This document shows, piece by piece, positions 24,201 through 37,276 of a stretch of 64,000 bases of DNA. Origin of the DNA: Symbiodinium natans (lineage: Eukaryota; Sar; Dinophyceae; Suessiales; Symbiodiniaceae); contig CAJNDS010002763.1 in the NCBI GenBank assembly GCA_905221605.1, forward strand, positions 27,501-91,500. The letters run 5' to 3'. The position numbers and the translations under genes are program-made. Each line of letters opens with the position of its first letter. The stretch's first letter is position 1. Below the pieces are notes generated by a model. It searched no databases. It saw nothing but the letters and a program-made list of their open reading frames with translations, and had not been told where the DNA came from.

Positions 24201-27200
24201 GATGTCGGAAACCCCCTTATGCTAGTATCATGCAGGGACATGTCGTATGAGAGGCAGGGAAGGGTTTCTAATGCAAGGGAGAGGAGGATCGAGCAAGTCG
24301 GGCTTAGGGTTCGCTTTCGGGTTTAGGCACGTTCGGGGTTAGCCCTGCGTGTGACACCCGCGCGGGTGGAATCCCTAAACCCCTGACTGAATCCTAAACT
24401 CGAAATCCTAAACTACCCAAATCACATGAAATTACACGTGGTCCGTGGTGGTTTCCGAAATTAGGGTACCTTACGGGGGTCCTTATGAGAAGGGAATCCT
24501 ATCATTTAGGGGTCTGTGTTAAGGGTTTCCCTATTTTCGCAAACCCCTTTTCTCACCTCGAGGATCCTCACCACCATCACGCCCTCCCTGAAGTCCTTGG
24601 CCGCGGGCGAAGAGGGTGTGACCCGGCGTGCGCTTGAGGGTTGAGGGCTCTTTGGGGTTGAGGGCTCTTTGGGGGTGAGGGTTTTTTTGGGGCTAGCTTT
24701 CTTTGGTGAAGGATTTTTTGGGGGTTTAGGGTTTTAGAAGGAAGGGTTTAAGGTTTAGGGTTTAGGGTTTAGGGTTTAGGGTTTAGGGTTTAGGAGGAAA
24801 GTCTTCTTGCCTCCGATTGAGGCTGATGGCTTCGGGTATTCAAGGGTTTGGCGTGGTCGAAGGGCTTAGGGTTCAGGTTTAAGGTTCATGGAACTGCGCC
24901 CGAATCCGCCGTAGACCTAAAGCCGCCTTCTGCGCCCGAGTCTTCAAAACCTCCGAAACCCGACGCTCTGACAGGTTTTGGTTCAGGGATTTTCATAACC
25001 CTAAACCCTAAACCCTAAACCCCAAACCCTAAACCCTAGACCCTAAAGCCCTAAGGCAGCTCAGGGGTTATTTGGTCTTCCCCAGCGTCTAAACGAAGGA
25101 CTACAGACCCTGTAGTAGTCATGTGATGGTGATATGGGGCGTTTGTTTGCCCAACACTCCTGCCACCAACCACCCCAACCCCCAACCCCCAACCCCCAAA
25201 CCCCAAACCCCAAACCCTAAACCCTAAACCACCCTAATTCCTCTTTCCTGTGCTTTTGGGTGCGCGCCGTGCCGAGGAAGCCGGGCGAGAGAAGTACAAG
25301 AACTACACCAAGACAGCTGACCTCCCTGAGCCCTAAACCTATACATATTGGGTTTAGGCTAGGGTTTTAGGCTTTAGGGCTTAGGGTTCAGGGTTGAGGG
25401 TTTAGGGTTCAGGGTTTAGGGTTTATTTAGGGTTAGGGTTTAGGGTTTAGGGTTTGGGGTTTAGGGTTTAGGGTTTAGGGTTAGGGTTTAGGGTCTAGGT
25501 CTACGGTTTAGGGTTAGGGGCCGCTCTAATCGCTAAGGGCACCAAGCTGTTCCTGCGGCAGGATCCTACTATTGGGTACAAGGGGCCCCTATATGGCGGA
25601 TTCTGGAAAACCCTGTTTGTAGAATCCTTATGTGTATGCGGCTGTTTTGGGGCCCCTATTTATGCCCTCAAAACCTATAGGCGCTTTAGGTCCCGGGTTT
25701 TCGTGGCCGGGCTACATTCAAGGGACGAAAGAAGGGACCCTTATTATAAGGGACCTTAGGGGTCCTTTGGGGGCTATTTACGGACTATTTAGGGGCTATT
25801 TTGGCATATAGGGACTCTATAAGGTAAAGGGTCATATACGCGCACAAGATTACGGGTGCCTTCTAGGGGTCCCTCCTTTTTCCGCTGAATACATGGACTT
25901 TGAGGACGGAGGTCGGCAGCGGTTCTCGTAAATATACTCGGTTCATGATAGGGAATGAGGAATGTTCTCGGTACCTTGTATTCCCTTGTGAAGCTCCTTA
26001 ATGCAGTAGGGGAACCGTCATTCCCAACTTCCCGTCTAAGAACCAGCAAGTAGAGGTCGTTTGGAGTAGTCTCTACCGCACGGTGCTGGTTCTGTTGTAA
26101 AACACTGGCGGTTGCCCAAGAACCTGCCTAAAGCAGCACTGCCTGAAAGGTTTATGGTTCATATACCCCAATAAGGATTATACTGGTTTAGGGTAACCCC
26201 AACACCCGACCCCGAACCCCAAAGCTTTGACCCCCGAGTCATGAACCCCTAAGCCTAAATTACTAACCCCAACCCAAACCCTAAAGCCCTCCTTAAACCA
26301 CCTAAACCTGTAAACCCCCTCAACCCCCTAATCCCCTGAACCCCCTAAACCCCGTAAACCCCGTGAACCCCAAGTCCGAAACCCTCAACCCTAGCCAAAC
26401 CCCAAATGTTGTTAATCCTCTTCAAAAAGGAAACCCTAAACTCTCAAAACGCGAAACCCCTAACTCCTAAACCCCTAAACCCCTAAACCCCTAAACCCCT
26501 AAACCCTCAACCCCTCAACCCCTCAACCCCTAAACCCCTAAACCCCTAAACCCCTAAACCCCTAAACCCCTAAACCCCTAATCGCCTAAACCCCTAAACC
26601 CCTAAACCCCTAAACCCCTAAACCCCTAAGCCCCAAAGCCCCTAAGCCCCTGAACCCTAAACCATAAACCCTAAACCGCTAAACCCCAAAACCCCAAAAC
26701 CCCTAAACCCTAAACCCCTAAACCCCTAAACCCCTAAAACCCCTAAAACCCCTAAAACCCTAAACCCTAAACCCAAAACCCAAAACCCCTAAACCCTAAA
26801 CCCCCCTAAGCCCCCCCCCCCCCCCCCCAAGTGAAGCTGAGAGGATCGCCGCCTTCCTCTTCGCCCTGGTGCAAGGCTTTGGAGCCCCCGGCACTCTTGG
26901 TAGGGCTTTTGGGGCTTTGAGAGGCTTTAGGGGGCTTTAGGGTTGTGTTTAAGGTCCAGGGTTTAGGGTTTAGGGTTTAGGGTTAGGGTTTAGGGTTTAG
27001 GGTTTAGGGTTTAGGGTCTAGGGTCTAGGGTCTAGGGTCTAGGGTTTAGGGTTTAGGGTTTAGGGTACCTGGCTGCCCTGACTACGGGTTACTTTGGGGT
27101 TCTGGGAGGAGGAAAGAGTGCGGCGCCCTGCCCCCCTAAACCCTAAGCAGCCGGAAGCCCCACTGAGTCTTTAGGGTTCGGGGTTTCGGGTTTAGGGTGT

Positions 27201-30200
27201 AGGGCTACTAGGACGCAGACCATTCCTGTTGTGTGCCCTTCTGCGCCCCTTTACACCAGAATGGGCACCCTCTTGATTCCTACGAATTACTCTTGGGCAA
27301 GCAAAAGGGAACCCTTCTTGTCTCTCTTACACAGGGACCTAGTTGAACGGGTCTATGTCCCCAAGGGTGCCCAGAAGTCCTCTAAGTCTTGGGTCTCGAT
27401 GATGCACAGGTGTCCGTTTTCACTGGACTTTCTCTTGAGCTCCATAGGCAACTTGAGGGGCGTAGGTACCATACGTAGGAACCCTCCTTCCCCAAAACCC
27501 CGAAAACCCCCAAAATTCTGGAAACCCTAGAAACCCTGGAATCCTAAAGCCCTGAACCCTAAACCCTAAACCCTAAACCCTAAACCCTGGAATCCTAAAA
27601 CCCTGAACCCTAAGAACTAAGAACCCTCATAGTTTGCGCTTGGGGGCGGAGGTTCCCTTCTAGTACTCATCAAACCCCTAGCACAGCGGAGACCCTTTAC
27701 TTTATGGCCCTATGGGCCCAAAATCTTTCTACGAACCTTCAAAAATGCCGAAAATCCCCAAGCATCTCACCCTAAACCCTAAACCCTGAACTGCCTCAGC
27801 CCTCAACCCTAAACCCTAAACCCCTAAACTCTCAACCCCTAAAAGCCCTAAGAAGCCCAAAAAGCGGCCAGGTCAGTCGACCTTGCTCTCGCCTTTCGTC
27901 TTCGACAACGGGCCGATCTGGGCCTTCCAGATCACGCTTCAGTTCGCGTTTGGCAACCTGCCAGATTTGGGGGGTTTAGGGTTTAGGGTTTAGGGTTCAG
28001 GGTTTAGGGTTTAGGGTTTAGGGCTTGGGGCTTAAGGTTTAAAGTTTAGGGCTTCAGTTGGCTTTGGGCAACCTGCCAGATATGAAACAGGGTTTGTTTA
28101 TAGGGTAGTTTCCTAAATTAGGGTTTAGGGTTTAGGGTTTTCATTGTTGTTGCTGGTGAGTGTATACGGGGTTCCTTTTTGCTATTGGTGAGTGCATATT
28201 TGGGGTGTCCTTTTGGGGATACAAGGAATACAAACCCTACTTCATATCATCATATGGGGGTGAAAGAAAATCGGGGACCCCTAACATAGACCCCCAAATA
28301 GTAGGATTACCTTAGAAGAAGAACCCCAACAAGGTGCCCCGAATTTCGGAAACCGCCATATCATCATATGGGGGGTGGTTCCTTAAAGAGGGGGTTTGGG
28401 TGTAAAAGGGGTACCTCTATTCTGGGAAATACCCATCGAGTCATGACTAGCTAACCATGACTAAGCAACGAAGAGTAACAAGTGACAAATCGAAAACTCA
28501 TCCGAATAAGAATACGGCCAGAGGATGCGGGAGTCCCAAAAGTTGCTGGGCCAACAAATCCCTGGACCCTAACCCCTAAACCCTAGACCCTCTCAAACAT
28601 CCTTGCCCTACGGATCCCAAGTCCTTGCCCTAAGCATTCCGAAGCTCTGAACACCAAACCCTAAACCCTAAACCCTAAACCCTTTCAGGTTCTCAGAGAG
28701 TTGTGCTGGAAAAACACTCTAAAGCCCAAAGCTCTAAACCCAACCGATGGCCAACACTGTAGCCCTAAATCCTAAACCCTTAAACCCTAAAACCCTAAAC
28801 CCAAAAACCCTAAAACCCTTAAACCCTCAAACCCTGAAACCCTGAAACCCTAAACCCTAAAAAGCTATTAAAAAGCGAAGGTAGCATGATGACGCTGTTC
28901 ATCGCAGATCAGATTACGGAGCAGAAGTGGCATGCCAGCAGTCTGCCGGGGGTCTGTTCGGGGTTGAGGATTTCAAGGGGTTAGGATTTAGGGTCGAGGG
29001 TTTGGGGTTAAGGGTTTAGGGTGAGGACTTTGAGGGGGTTAGGATTTAGGGTTGAGGGTTTTTTAGGGCGCAGGGTTTAGAGTTTAGAGTTTAGGGTTTC
29101 GCCAAAACGCCGGTTTCAGGTTGGGGTTGAGGGTTTGGTTTTGGAGTTTATGGTCCAGGGTTTAGGAGCCCTCATGCCGATCCTTGCGTGCACCTGAATC
29201 CTGGCCCCTAAACCCCTAAACCCCTAAACCCCCAAAACTCCTAAACCCCTAAACCCCCAAAACTCCTAAACCCCTAAACCCCCAAAACTCCTAAACCCCT
29301 AAACCCCCAAAACTCCTAAACCCCTAAACCCCCAAAACTCCTAGACCCCTAAACCCCCAAAACTCCTAAACCCCTAAACCCTGTACCCTAAAACCCCGCA
29401 GCGGAGGCTTGGCAACGGAGCATCCCTGCTCGTCTTCAGCAGCATCTCAGACTGCAACCCTTGCGGCTCAGGGTTTAGGCGTGCAGGGGGTAGGCGTGTA
29501 GGGTTTAGGGTTTAAGGTTTAGGGTTTAGGGTTTAGGGTTTAGGGTTAGGGGTGTAGGGTTTGAGGGTGACCCTAGGCCCCAGGCTCCTTGAAGCCAAAG
29601 GCCCGAAGCCCTCTAAGCTTCAAATCCTAAACCTTACACCCTACACATCTTATCAACCCTAAACCCTAAACCCTAAACCCTAAACCCTAAACCCTAAACC
29701 CTAAACCCTAAACCCTAAACCCTAAACCCTAAACCCTAAACCCTAAACCCTAAACCCCTAACCCTAAACCCTAAGCCCCCATACCCTTCCAGGTGTCTGC
29801 ACACCGGATCTTGAGGTTCCTGGACCGACCGAAAGCTGCACCCCTGAACCTTAAAGCTTATAAACCCTAAACCCTGAACGATTTCCCTAAACTCTAAACC
29901 CTAAGCCCTAAGCCCTAAACCCTAAACCCTAAACCCTATCTTGAGACTCCCGCGGGCCTTCGTGGCCCCGGCAGAGTCGACGCCAAGCTCAGTACCTGCT
30001 GCGAACCTCATCCCAAACCCTAAACCCAAGATGACACAAGGTTTAGGGTTTAGGGTTTAGGGTTATATTACTGTTATTGGTGAGTGCATATATAAGGTTC
30101 CGTGTATATAATGGTGAGTGTATATGCTTGATGTCCTTTTGGGGATACAAGAAATAGAGACCCTACCTCATATCCTAAACTCTGCAAAAACTCTTAGCCC

Positions 30201-33200
30201 TAATTGAACCCTGGACCCTAAACCCTACTCCAACCCTGAACGCTAAACTTTACTATTGCTCCTGGCTCTACAAACATTCTTGTGGATGCGCACAAGCACC
30301 CTTGCTCCTTTTAGAGTTTGGTGTCTGTGGTTTGGGGTTTTGGGGTCAAAGTAGTGTTTAGCGTTTAGGGTTTCAGGGCCCCCCCTATCACCCGCCGTGA
30401 ACAAACAAGCTAATGGGGGCTCCTTTCGCACTCTTCGACCCTAACCCTAAACCCTAAAGCCCAAACCCTAAACCCTAAACCCTAAACCCTAAACCCTAAA
30501 CCCTAAACCCTAAACCCTAAACCCTAAACCCTAAACCCTAAACCCTAAACCCTAAACCCTAAACCCTAAACCCTAAACCTAAATCCTAAATCCTAAACCC
30601 GAAACCCCCTAAACCCCCTAAACCCCCTAAACCCCCTAAACCCCCTAAACCCCCTAAACCCCCTAAACTCCCTAAACCCCCTAAACCCCCTAAACCCCCT
30701 AAACCCCCCCTAAACCCCCTAAACCCCCTAAACCCCCTAAACCCCCTAAACCCCCTAAACCCTACAAACCCTATAAACCCTATATACCCTATAAACCCTA
30801 TAAACCCTAAACCCTAAACTCTTGGCAAGCCAAGGTATCGTCGCCAACTTGCCGCGCACGTTGGCCTCCACCGCTGCGAAGGTGCACTCAGTCTTGGGGC
30901 TGATCCTAAACCCTAAACCCTAAACCCTAAACCCTAAACCCTAAACCCTAAACCCTAAACCCTAAACCCTAAACCCTAAACCCTAAACCCTAAACCCTAA
31001 ACCCTAAACCCTAAACGGCTCAGGCCTTAGGGCTAGGGCTTGGGGCTGCCGCTTAGGGCTGCTGTAGGGTTTAGGGTCTCGGGTTTAGGGTTCAGGGTTC
31101 AGAGTTTATGGTTTGGGGTTTGGGGTTTGGAGTGAATGTGGTTCAGGGTGTAGGGTTTGGGGCTTATATATGCTTCGTAATTTAATGTCGTTAGTGGTCT
31201 CGTTCAGGGTATCAAACTCAGGGTTTATAACGTCGTTTAGGGCCTGGGTTTTAGGGTTCGTCATGTCGTTTAGAGTTTAAGGCTTAGGTTCATAATGTCG
31301 TTTAGGGCCGAAGGTTCGTGCGTAGGGTTGGCATTGCAGGTTTAAAGTTTAGGGTGCTCTTTGAGCGCACGACCAAGAGGGTGAAGGATTTGGGGGGGCG
31401 GGGGGGTGAGGTCTAGCCCGTTCCCCAGAACTGCGCGACTCTTTGCTGATGAGCGTTGGCATTTTGCGACGCCTAAACCCATAAATGCCCTAAACCCTAG
31501 CCCTAAACCCTAAACTTTACAGAGCTCTCCCTTCCGGAAGTGGTCTCCGTAAACGCAGGCTTCCGACCAGGAGACGGGAACCATTGCGGTTGCCATCTTC
31601 TCCGCGACCTTGTCACTTGGCTGAGCTGCCTTGATAGGGCTTGAGACTATTGAGACTAAACCCTTAACCTTGAACCCTAAACCCTAAACCCTTGAACAGT
31701 AAACCCTTAACTAAACCCTTGGTTCTCTTCGGCCTTCCTCGGTTTTGGGTTGTAGGGTTTTATTCGTTGGTTCAGGGGTCTAAGCGTTTAGGGTTTGGGT
31801 TTTGGATGCCTTGACAGGGATGTGGAGAGAAGACTTCTTCCGCGGCAGCCGGACCGGACGGTGCAATATTCCAACTTACCTCAATCCACATTGCACTCTA
31901 CACACTAGCGCCCTCGCCACTCTGTACCCTGAAATCATCGCCGTGATCGTGCTGTCACCAGCCACCATTCTTCATGTGCTAGGCTGGCTCGCTTGGTATC
32001 CTTAACCCCAGAACCCTAAACCCTTGTTAGATCCAGATTTGCCGGCGAAGCCTTTTTTTGTCGCCCCGCACAACCCTCGAGCCTAATCCTTGACATCCCT
32101 TGACCTTCTTCTGAGACCCGGAGTTCCTAAGCCCCTAATCCCCCGTACTGAACGCTAAACCCCTAAGCCCGAAACCCTAAACCAAACCCCAAACCCTTGT
32201 CCCCTAAACCCGAGCCGACCCTCAACCCCCTTTATGCCCTTCCTGAGCCCTCAACTCCGGTAGTGTCTTAGTTTAGGGTTTAGGGTTCAACCTCGTGCGT
32301 TTGGGGCTCACGCCTAGGTTGGTCACGATCTTGGGCCTCGTGCCACATGTCTGCAAAGGATGGCGCTTTAGGGCACGTTGGAGGTTCTGGGTTTAGGGTT
32401 TAGGGTTTAGGGTTTAGGGTTTAGGGTTTAGGGTTTAGGGTTTAGGGTTTAGGGTTTAGGGTTTCAGGTTCTTGCTTAGGGGCTCTGTAAAGGTGAGGTT
32501 CTCTAGGGAGTCAGGGGCTTTGTGTTTAGGGTCCACAGCTGGTTTGAGGGTTGAGGGTTTAGGGTTTGGGGTTTGGGGGGGGTTAGAGTACAGAGTACCT
32601 CTTGTCTTCTCGAACCTCAGATCCAATGCCTACTATTTCTCAGGAGGAAGTGGGAAACTAGTTACTACGCAATCCCTTGCAGACATCTGTAGGGGATTGT
32701 TTATGCGGTAGCTCTATCACAGCCCTAGACCCTAAACCCGAGACCCTAAACCCGAAACCCTAGACCCTAAACTGTGGAGCAGCAGCCATCAGAAGTGGTA
32801 TCGGCAAATCGGCTCGATTTGGTGACGTTGGGGGTGGGGTGGGGGCGGGGTAAACCCCTTGGATTCTCGAGGGTTTAGGGTTTAGGGTTTAGGGTGTAGG
32901 GTGTAGGGTTTAGGGTTTAGGGTTTAGGGCTTAGTATTCGCAATGATCATGGCAATAAGGTACGTGCTGCAAGCGGAGCGCCGGATCCCCATCCTGTTCG
33001 CCAAGCGCCTGCAAGACGAGGCGTCTGGCGCGGTGATGGAGATCAGAATGATCCTCTGAATTCCCTGAGCCCTAAACTTCTAAACCCTAAGCCCTAGAAA
33101 CCCTCTTCAACGCCCTAAACTCTAAACCCTAAAAGGCCCTCTTTGTTTGTTGCCTGGTGTGATTCCCTCAGAAACTCCATCGCGCCAAAACTTATCCATG

Positions 33201-36200
33201 GGAGATACGAAGCTTTGGGAGTTTTGGGATTGTGGACTGCTGATCATGGGATCCCATACTACGCCCCACCTGCACCCCCAACCCAAACCAAGCCCTAAAC
33301 CCCAAACCCCAAACCCCAAACCCCAAACCCCTAAACCCTAAACCCTAAACCCTAAACCCTAAACCCCAAACCCCTAAACCCTAAACCCTAAACCCTAAAC
33401 CCTAAACCCTAAACCCTTATTTGTTCCTTAAGGGTTGTAGAAGACCTCGTGGCTGCAGGCATCCGGCCAGGGCGCCACAGATGATGCGGGGCAGAGCGCC
33501 CTGGCACCGGTCTGCCGCAGGTTTTTTTGTTTTCATTAAGGTTTAGGGTTTAGGGTTTAGGGTTTAGGGTTTAGGGTTTAGGGTTTAGGGTTTAGGGTTT
33601 AGGGTTTAGGGTTTGGGGTTTAGGGTTTAGGGTTTAGGGTTTGGGGTACAAGGAGGGGCCCCCTTGCCATACTAGCTATAGTGAAGATCCTTATAACCTG
33701 AGTTAGGATGCTTATAACCCAAGGTAGGGTCCTTGCAACTCTATTTGTAACTAGGGCAGCCCTTCCTTGGAGGGATTTAGAGGAAGTTTAGGTTTCAGGC
33801 TCAGGGCTTGCGGAACCAAAAACGCAACCCTTGCCTACACTTATCAAGCTTGAGGAAACAGCCTCAAAGCGCTGGACCCTAAACCGAATTCTTGCTCAGG
33901 CCCTAAAATTTGTAGTAGTAACAGAGTATGCAACCTTTAACCTTTTTGGGGTAGTATAATCCCCTTATAATCCCAAAGGTTATCCTTTAGTTCCCGTAGT
34001 TACTGGACAACGAGGCATAAACCCTATATGAACCCTAAACCCCTAACCCTAAACTCTAAACCCCAAACCCTTTAGTTGAACCTGGCCGCCGAGGCTACTT
34101 GCCCATCAAGCTGAATGCCTCCGGCGTGCTTCCCCTGATCTTCGCAGGCCCAGAAGCCTTGCGAGGGAACTTGCAGACGACATTTTGGAAACCCCAGAAC
34201 CCTAAAGTTTAGGGTTTAGTGTTTAGGGTCTAGGGTTTAGGGTTTCGGGTTTAAGGTTTCGGGCCTCAACCCTGAACGAAGCAAAAGGGATGGAGACAAC
34301 TAAGGTCATTCACCTCGAGGTTCCAATTCTGATTTCAAGGAAGGATCGGAGGACAAGCTTCAGGCTTTAGGGTTTAGGGTTTGGGGTTTAGGGCTTGGGG
34401 TTTAGGGGTGTGAGGTGGCACTCCTTCTCAGCAGAACTAGGGGTTTAGGGGTTTTTGGGGGCACTTACTTGAGCTTAGGGGTTTAGGGCGTAAAGGGTTG
34501 CATGTGTTTAGGGTTTAGGCCGTGCCTCTGTCGTCGAATGACGGGACTGACGCAGCCCCCCCCCCCCCCGATGAACGGTTAAGAGGGTGGGAAGTTGGGG
34601 GGCGTGCACTAAGGGTGTGTCCGCCGATTTTTCAACTTACTCCGTTCCAAGCACGACCTTCTTGAATCGAGTTACACGAACAAGGTAAACCCAGAGAACA
34701 AGGAGAGAGCACCCTAAGCCCTAGACAGCAAACCCTAAGAAGTAGAGGCACGGTCGACTATTCGGCCGTGAGATGCTCGTGAAGGTTTAGGGTTCAGGGT
34801 TGACCCTGGGCCCTAAAGCCTAAACCCTAAACCCTAAACCCTAAACCCTAAACCCTAAACCCTAAACCCTAAACCCTAAACCCTAAACCCTAAACCCTAA
34901 ACCCTAAACCCTAAACCCTAAACCCTAAACCCTAAACCCTAAACCCTAAACCCTAAACCCTAACCTAAACCCTAAACCCTAAACCCTAAACCCTAAACCC
35001 TAAACCCTAAACCCTAAACCCTAAACCCTAAACCCTAAACCCTAAACCCTAAACCCTAAACCCTAAACCCTAAACCCTAAACCCTAAACCCTAAACCCTA
35101 AACCCAAACCATGGTTGCCTATAGGGCTTGGGGTATGGGGTTTCCCAAACTCTTAAACCCTAACACCTAATCCTGAGAGCCTAGGACTTCCCCTCCCTCC
35201 CACAGCCTATCTTTTAAGGATTAATAGCCCTGAACCCTAACTCCTAAATCCTAAACCCTAAACCCTCTAAACCCTAAACCCCTATCATCATACTCTACCA
35301 AAAATGTCATGTCCAGAAGCCACTCTTTTTGCTAGTGGAGGCTCTTTGTTGTCACTGCCTGCCCTGGCTGCCAACTACACGCACCTCGACCGGAAATTGT
35401 GCCGGCTGTTTACAGTTTAGGGTTCAGCGTTCCGGTGCTAAACCCTAAAGCCGAAACCCTAAACCCTAAACCCTAAACCCTAAACCCTAAACCCTGAACC
35501 CTGAACCCTGAACCCTGAACCCTGAACCCTGAACCCTAAACCCTAAACCCTAAAGCGTAGGATCTGAATGTTGGCAGGGCTTTCTTTGTCAAAAGCTCTT
35601 GCCCTCACGTTGTCCACAACTGGGGTGCCAACCGCTGCATGTAGCCGAGAATCCCTTTAAGGAAGCTGTGCCATTCCAATTGTATGAGGTTTAGTATCAG
35701 CCCTACAGTAGACCATCCCCAGCAGAAACCTGAACACTTTGGGTTTAGGGTGTAGGGTTTAGGGTTTAGGGTTTAGGGTTTAGGGTTTAGGGTTTAGGCG
35801 AACTCGAAACCCATGAATCCAGGAAGGTCGGCTGGCTGCAGCCCGTGGCCAAGAGCCTGTTGCCAGGGAGCCAGGCCTACATCCCCGTGCAGCTCGGGCG
35901 CAGGTTGACTCAGCCGAGGGTAAGGGGTTCCAAGGGTTCTGGGCAAAGTCTTCGACGGGATCTCCACACCGGACAGTTTCAAGGGTCACATTGTGAAAGG
36001 CCTTGAAAGGGTGGTTTCCCAAATAAGGATGCCCTGTAAAGCCCGAGCATTGCGGAACCTTTGGTTAGAAGCGCAAGAAAGAGCCCTTAACCCTAAACCC
36101 TGGACCCCCCTCATAATGCTGTCGATGTTTCATAAGCGTCATTGTCAGTGTGTTCATTGTCTTGTTGTTATCTTTTGCCATGAAGCTTTTTCTTGGCAGC

Positions 36201-37230
36201 TTCAAGAACCGGGGTTTGTCGAAGCAGCCAGAGCTCAGAGCGGCTATGTGGTGACTTCTAGGGCTGAGGGTAGAAGTTGGCGAGTTGAGGGTTTTATGGT
36301 GTAGGGTTTCGGGGTTAAGGATTGCCCTCGCCCAGAGCCCCCCAAGGAGCATGGTGCTCATCGCAGTGCAACTCGCCTGCCCTTATGCTTCAGAGCGTTT
36401 CCATTAGGCTCTCTGCTTTGTTGTGGTTCTTGGTAGCCCCAAGGTGCCCTTCTCCCTTCTTGTAATTCATGGGTTCTCTCGCAAAGTAACCAGGACAAGA
36501 AAGAGTGCCATGACCATAGCAGAGCAAATAACCTTCATTTTTTTGGTTAGACATCATCCCATCGCGAAAAACAGGTTAACCTTTTATAGGCTAGGGTATT
36601 CAGCCCCCAAGATTTTTGTTTTGCTTTATGCAAACCCCAAAGGAGCACTAACACAACAAACAGGTATCTCATGGTTCGGAGCGCAGTATAGCTGCGCGGC
36701 CCTTCCAGATGACCCAACCCCGGGAACTGGAGAACCCTCCGCCCTCGAAGCCCTGAAGCCTATTCTAAAGCCCCTGAATCCCAACCCCTAAGCCCCCAAA
36801 CACCCTAAACCCTAAACTCCCTAAACCCTAAACCCTACGCTCCGAAACCCAAACCTTCAACCCCAAACTCCCGAAACCCTAAACCCTAACGGGGGTTTAG
36901 GGTTTAGGGTTAAGAGTTTAGGGTTCAGGTTTAGGGTTTAGGGTTTAGGGTTTAGGGTTTAGGGTTTAGGGTTTAGGGTTTAGGGTTTAGGGTTTAGGGT
37001 TTGGGGTTTGGGGTTTAGGGTTTAGGGTTTAGGGATCAGGGTTTTTACGGTTTGCAGTTTGGGGGCTGAGGGTGCCCAGAGACTCTAGCAGCCATGAGTT
37101 CTTAGCCAAAGCAGCGCCCGGACCGGAGTCTTTTGTTGAGGGTTGGCGACCTTCCAGTTTTTGATATTCTGGGAAATAGGGTTTAGGGTTTCGGTTTAGG
37201 GTTTAGGGTTTAGGGTTTAGGGTTTAGGGT

Positions 37231-37276
<46 letters not shown>

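Noticed and set aside
31802-32005. ORF ending in AVIVLSPATILHVLGWLAWY as an extra SecY membrane exon
   Set aside because: SecY is complete without it at this position (TM5 exon then QAERRIP exon), and no family residue supports it.
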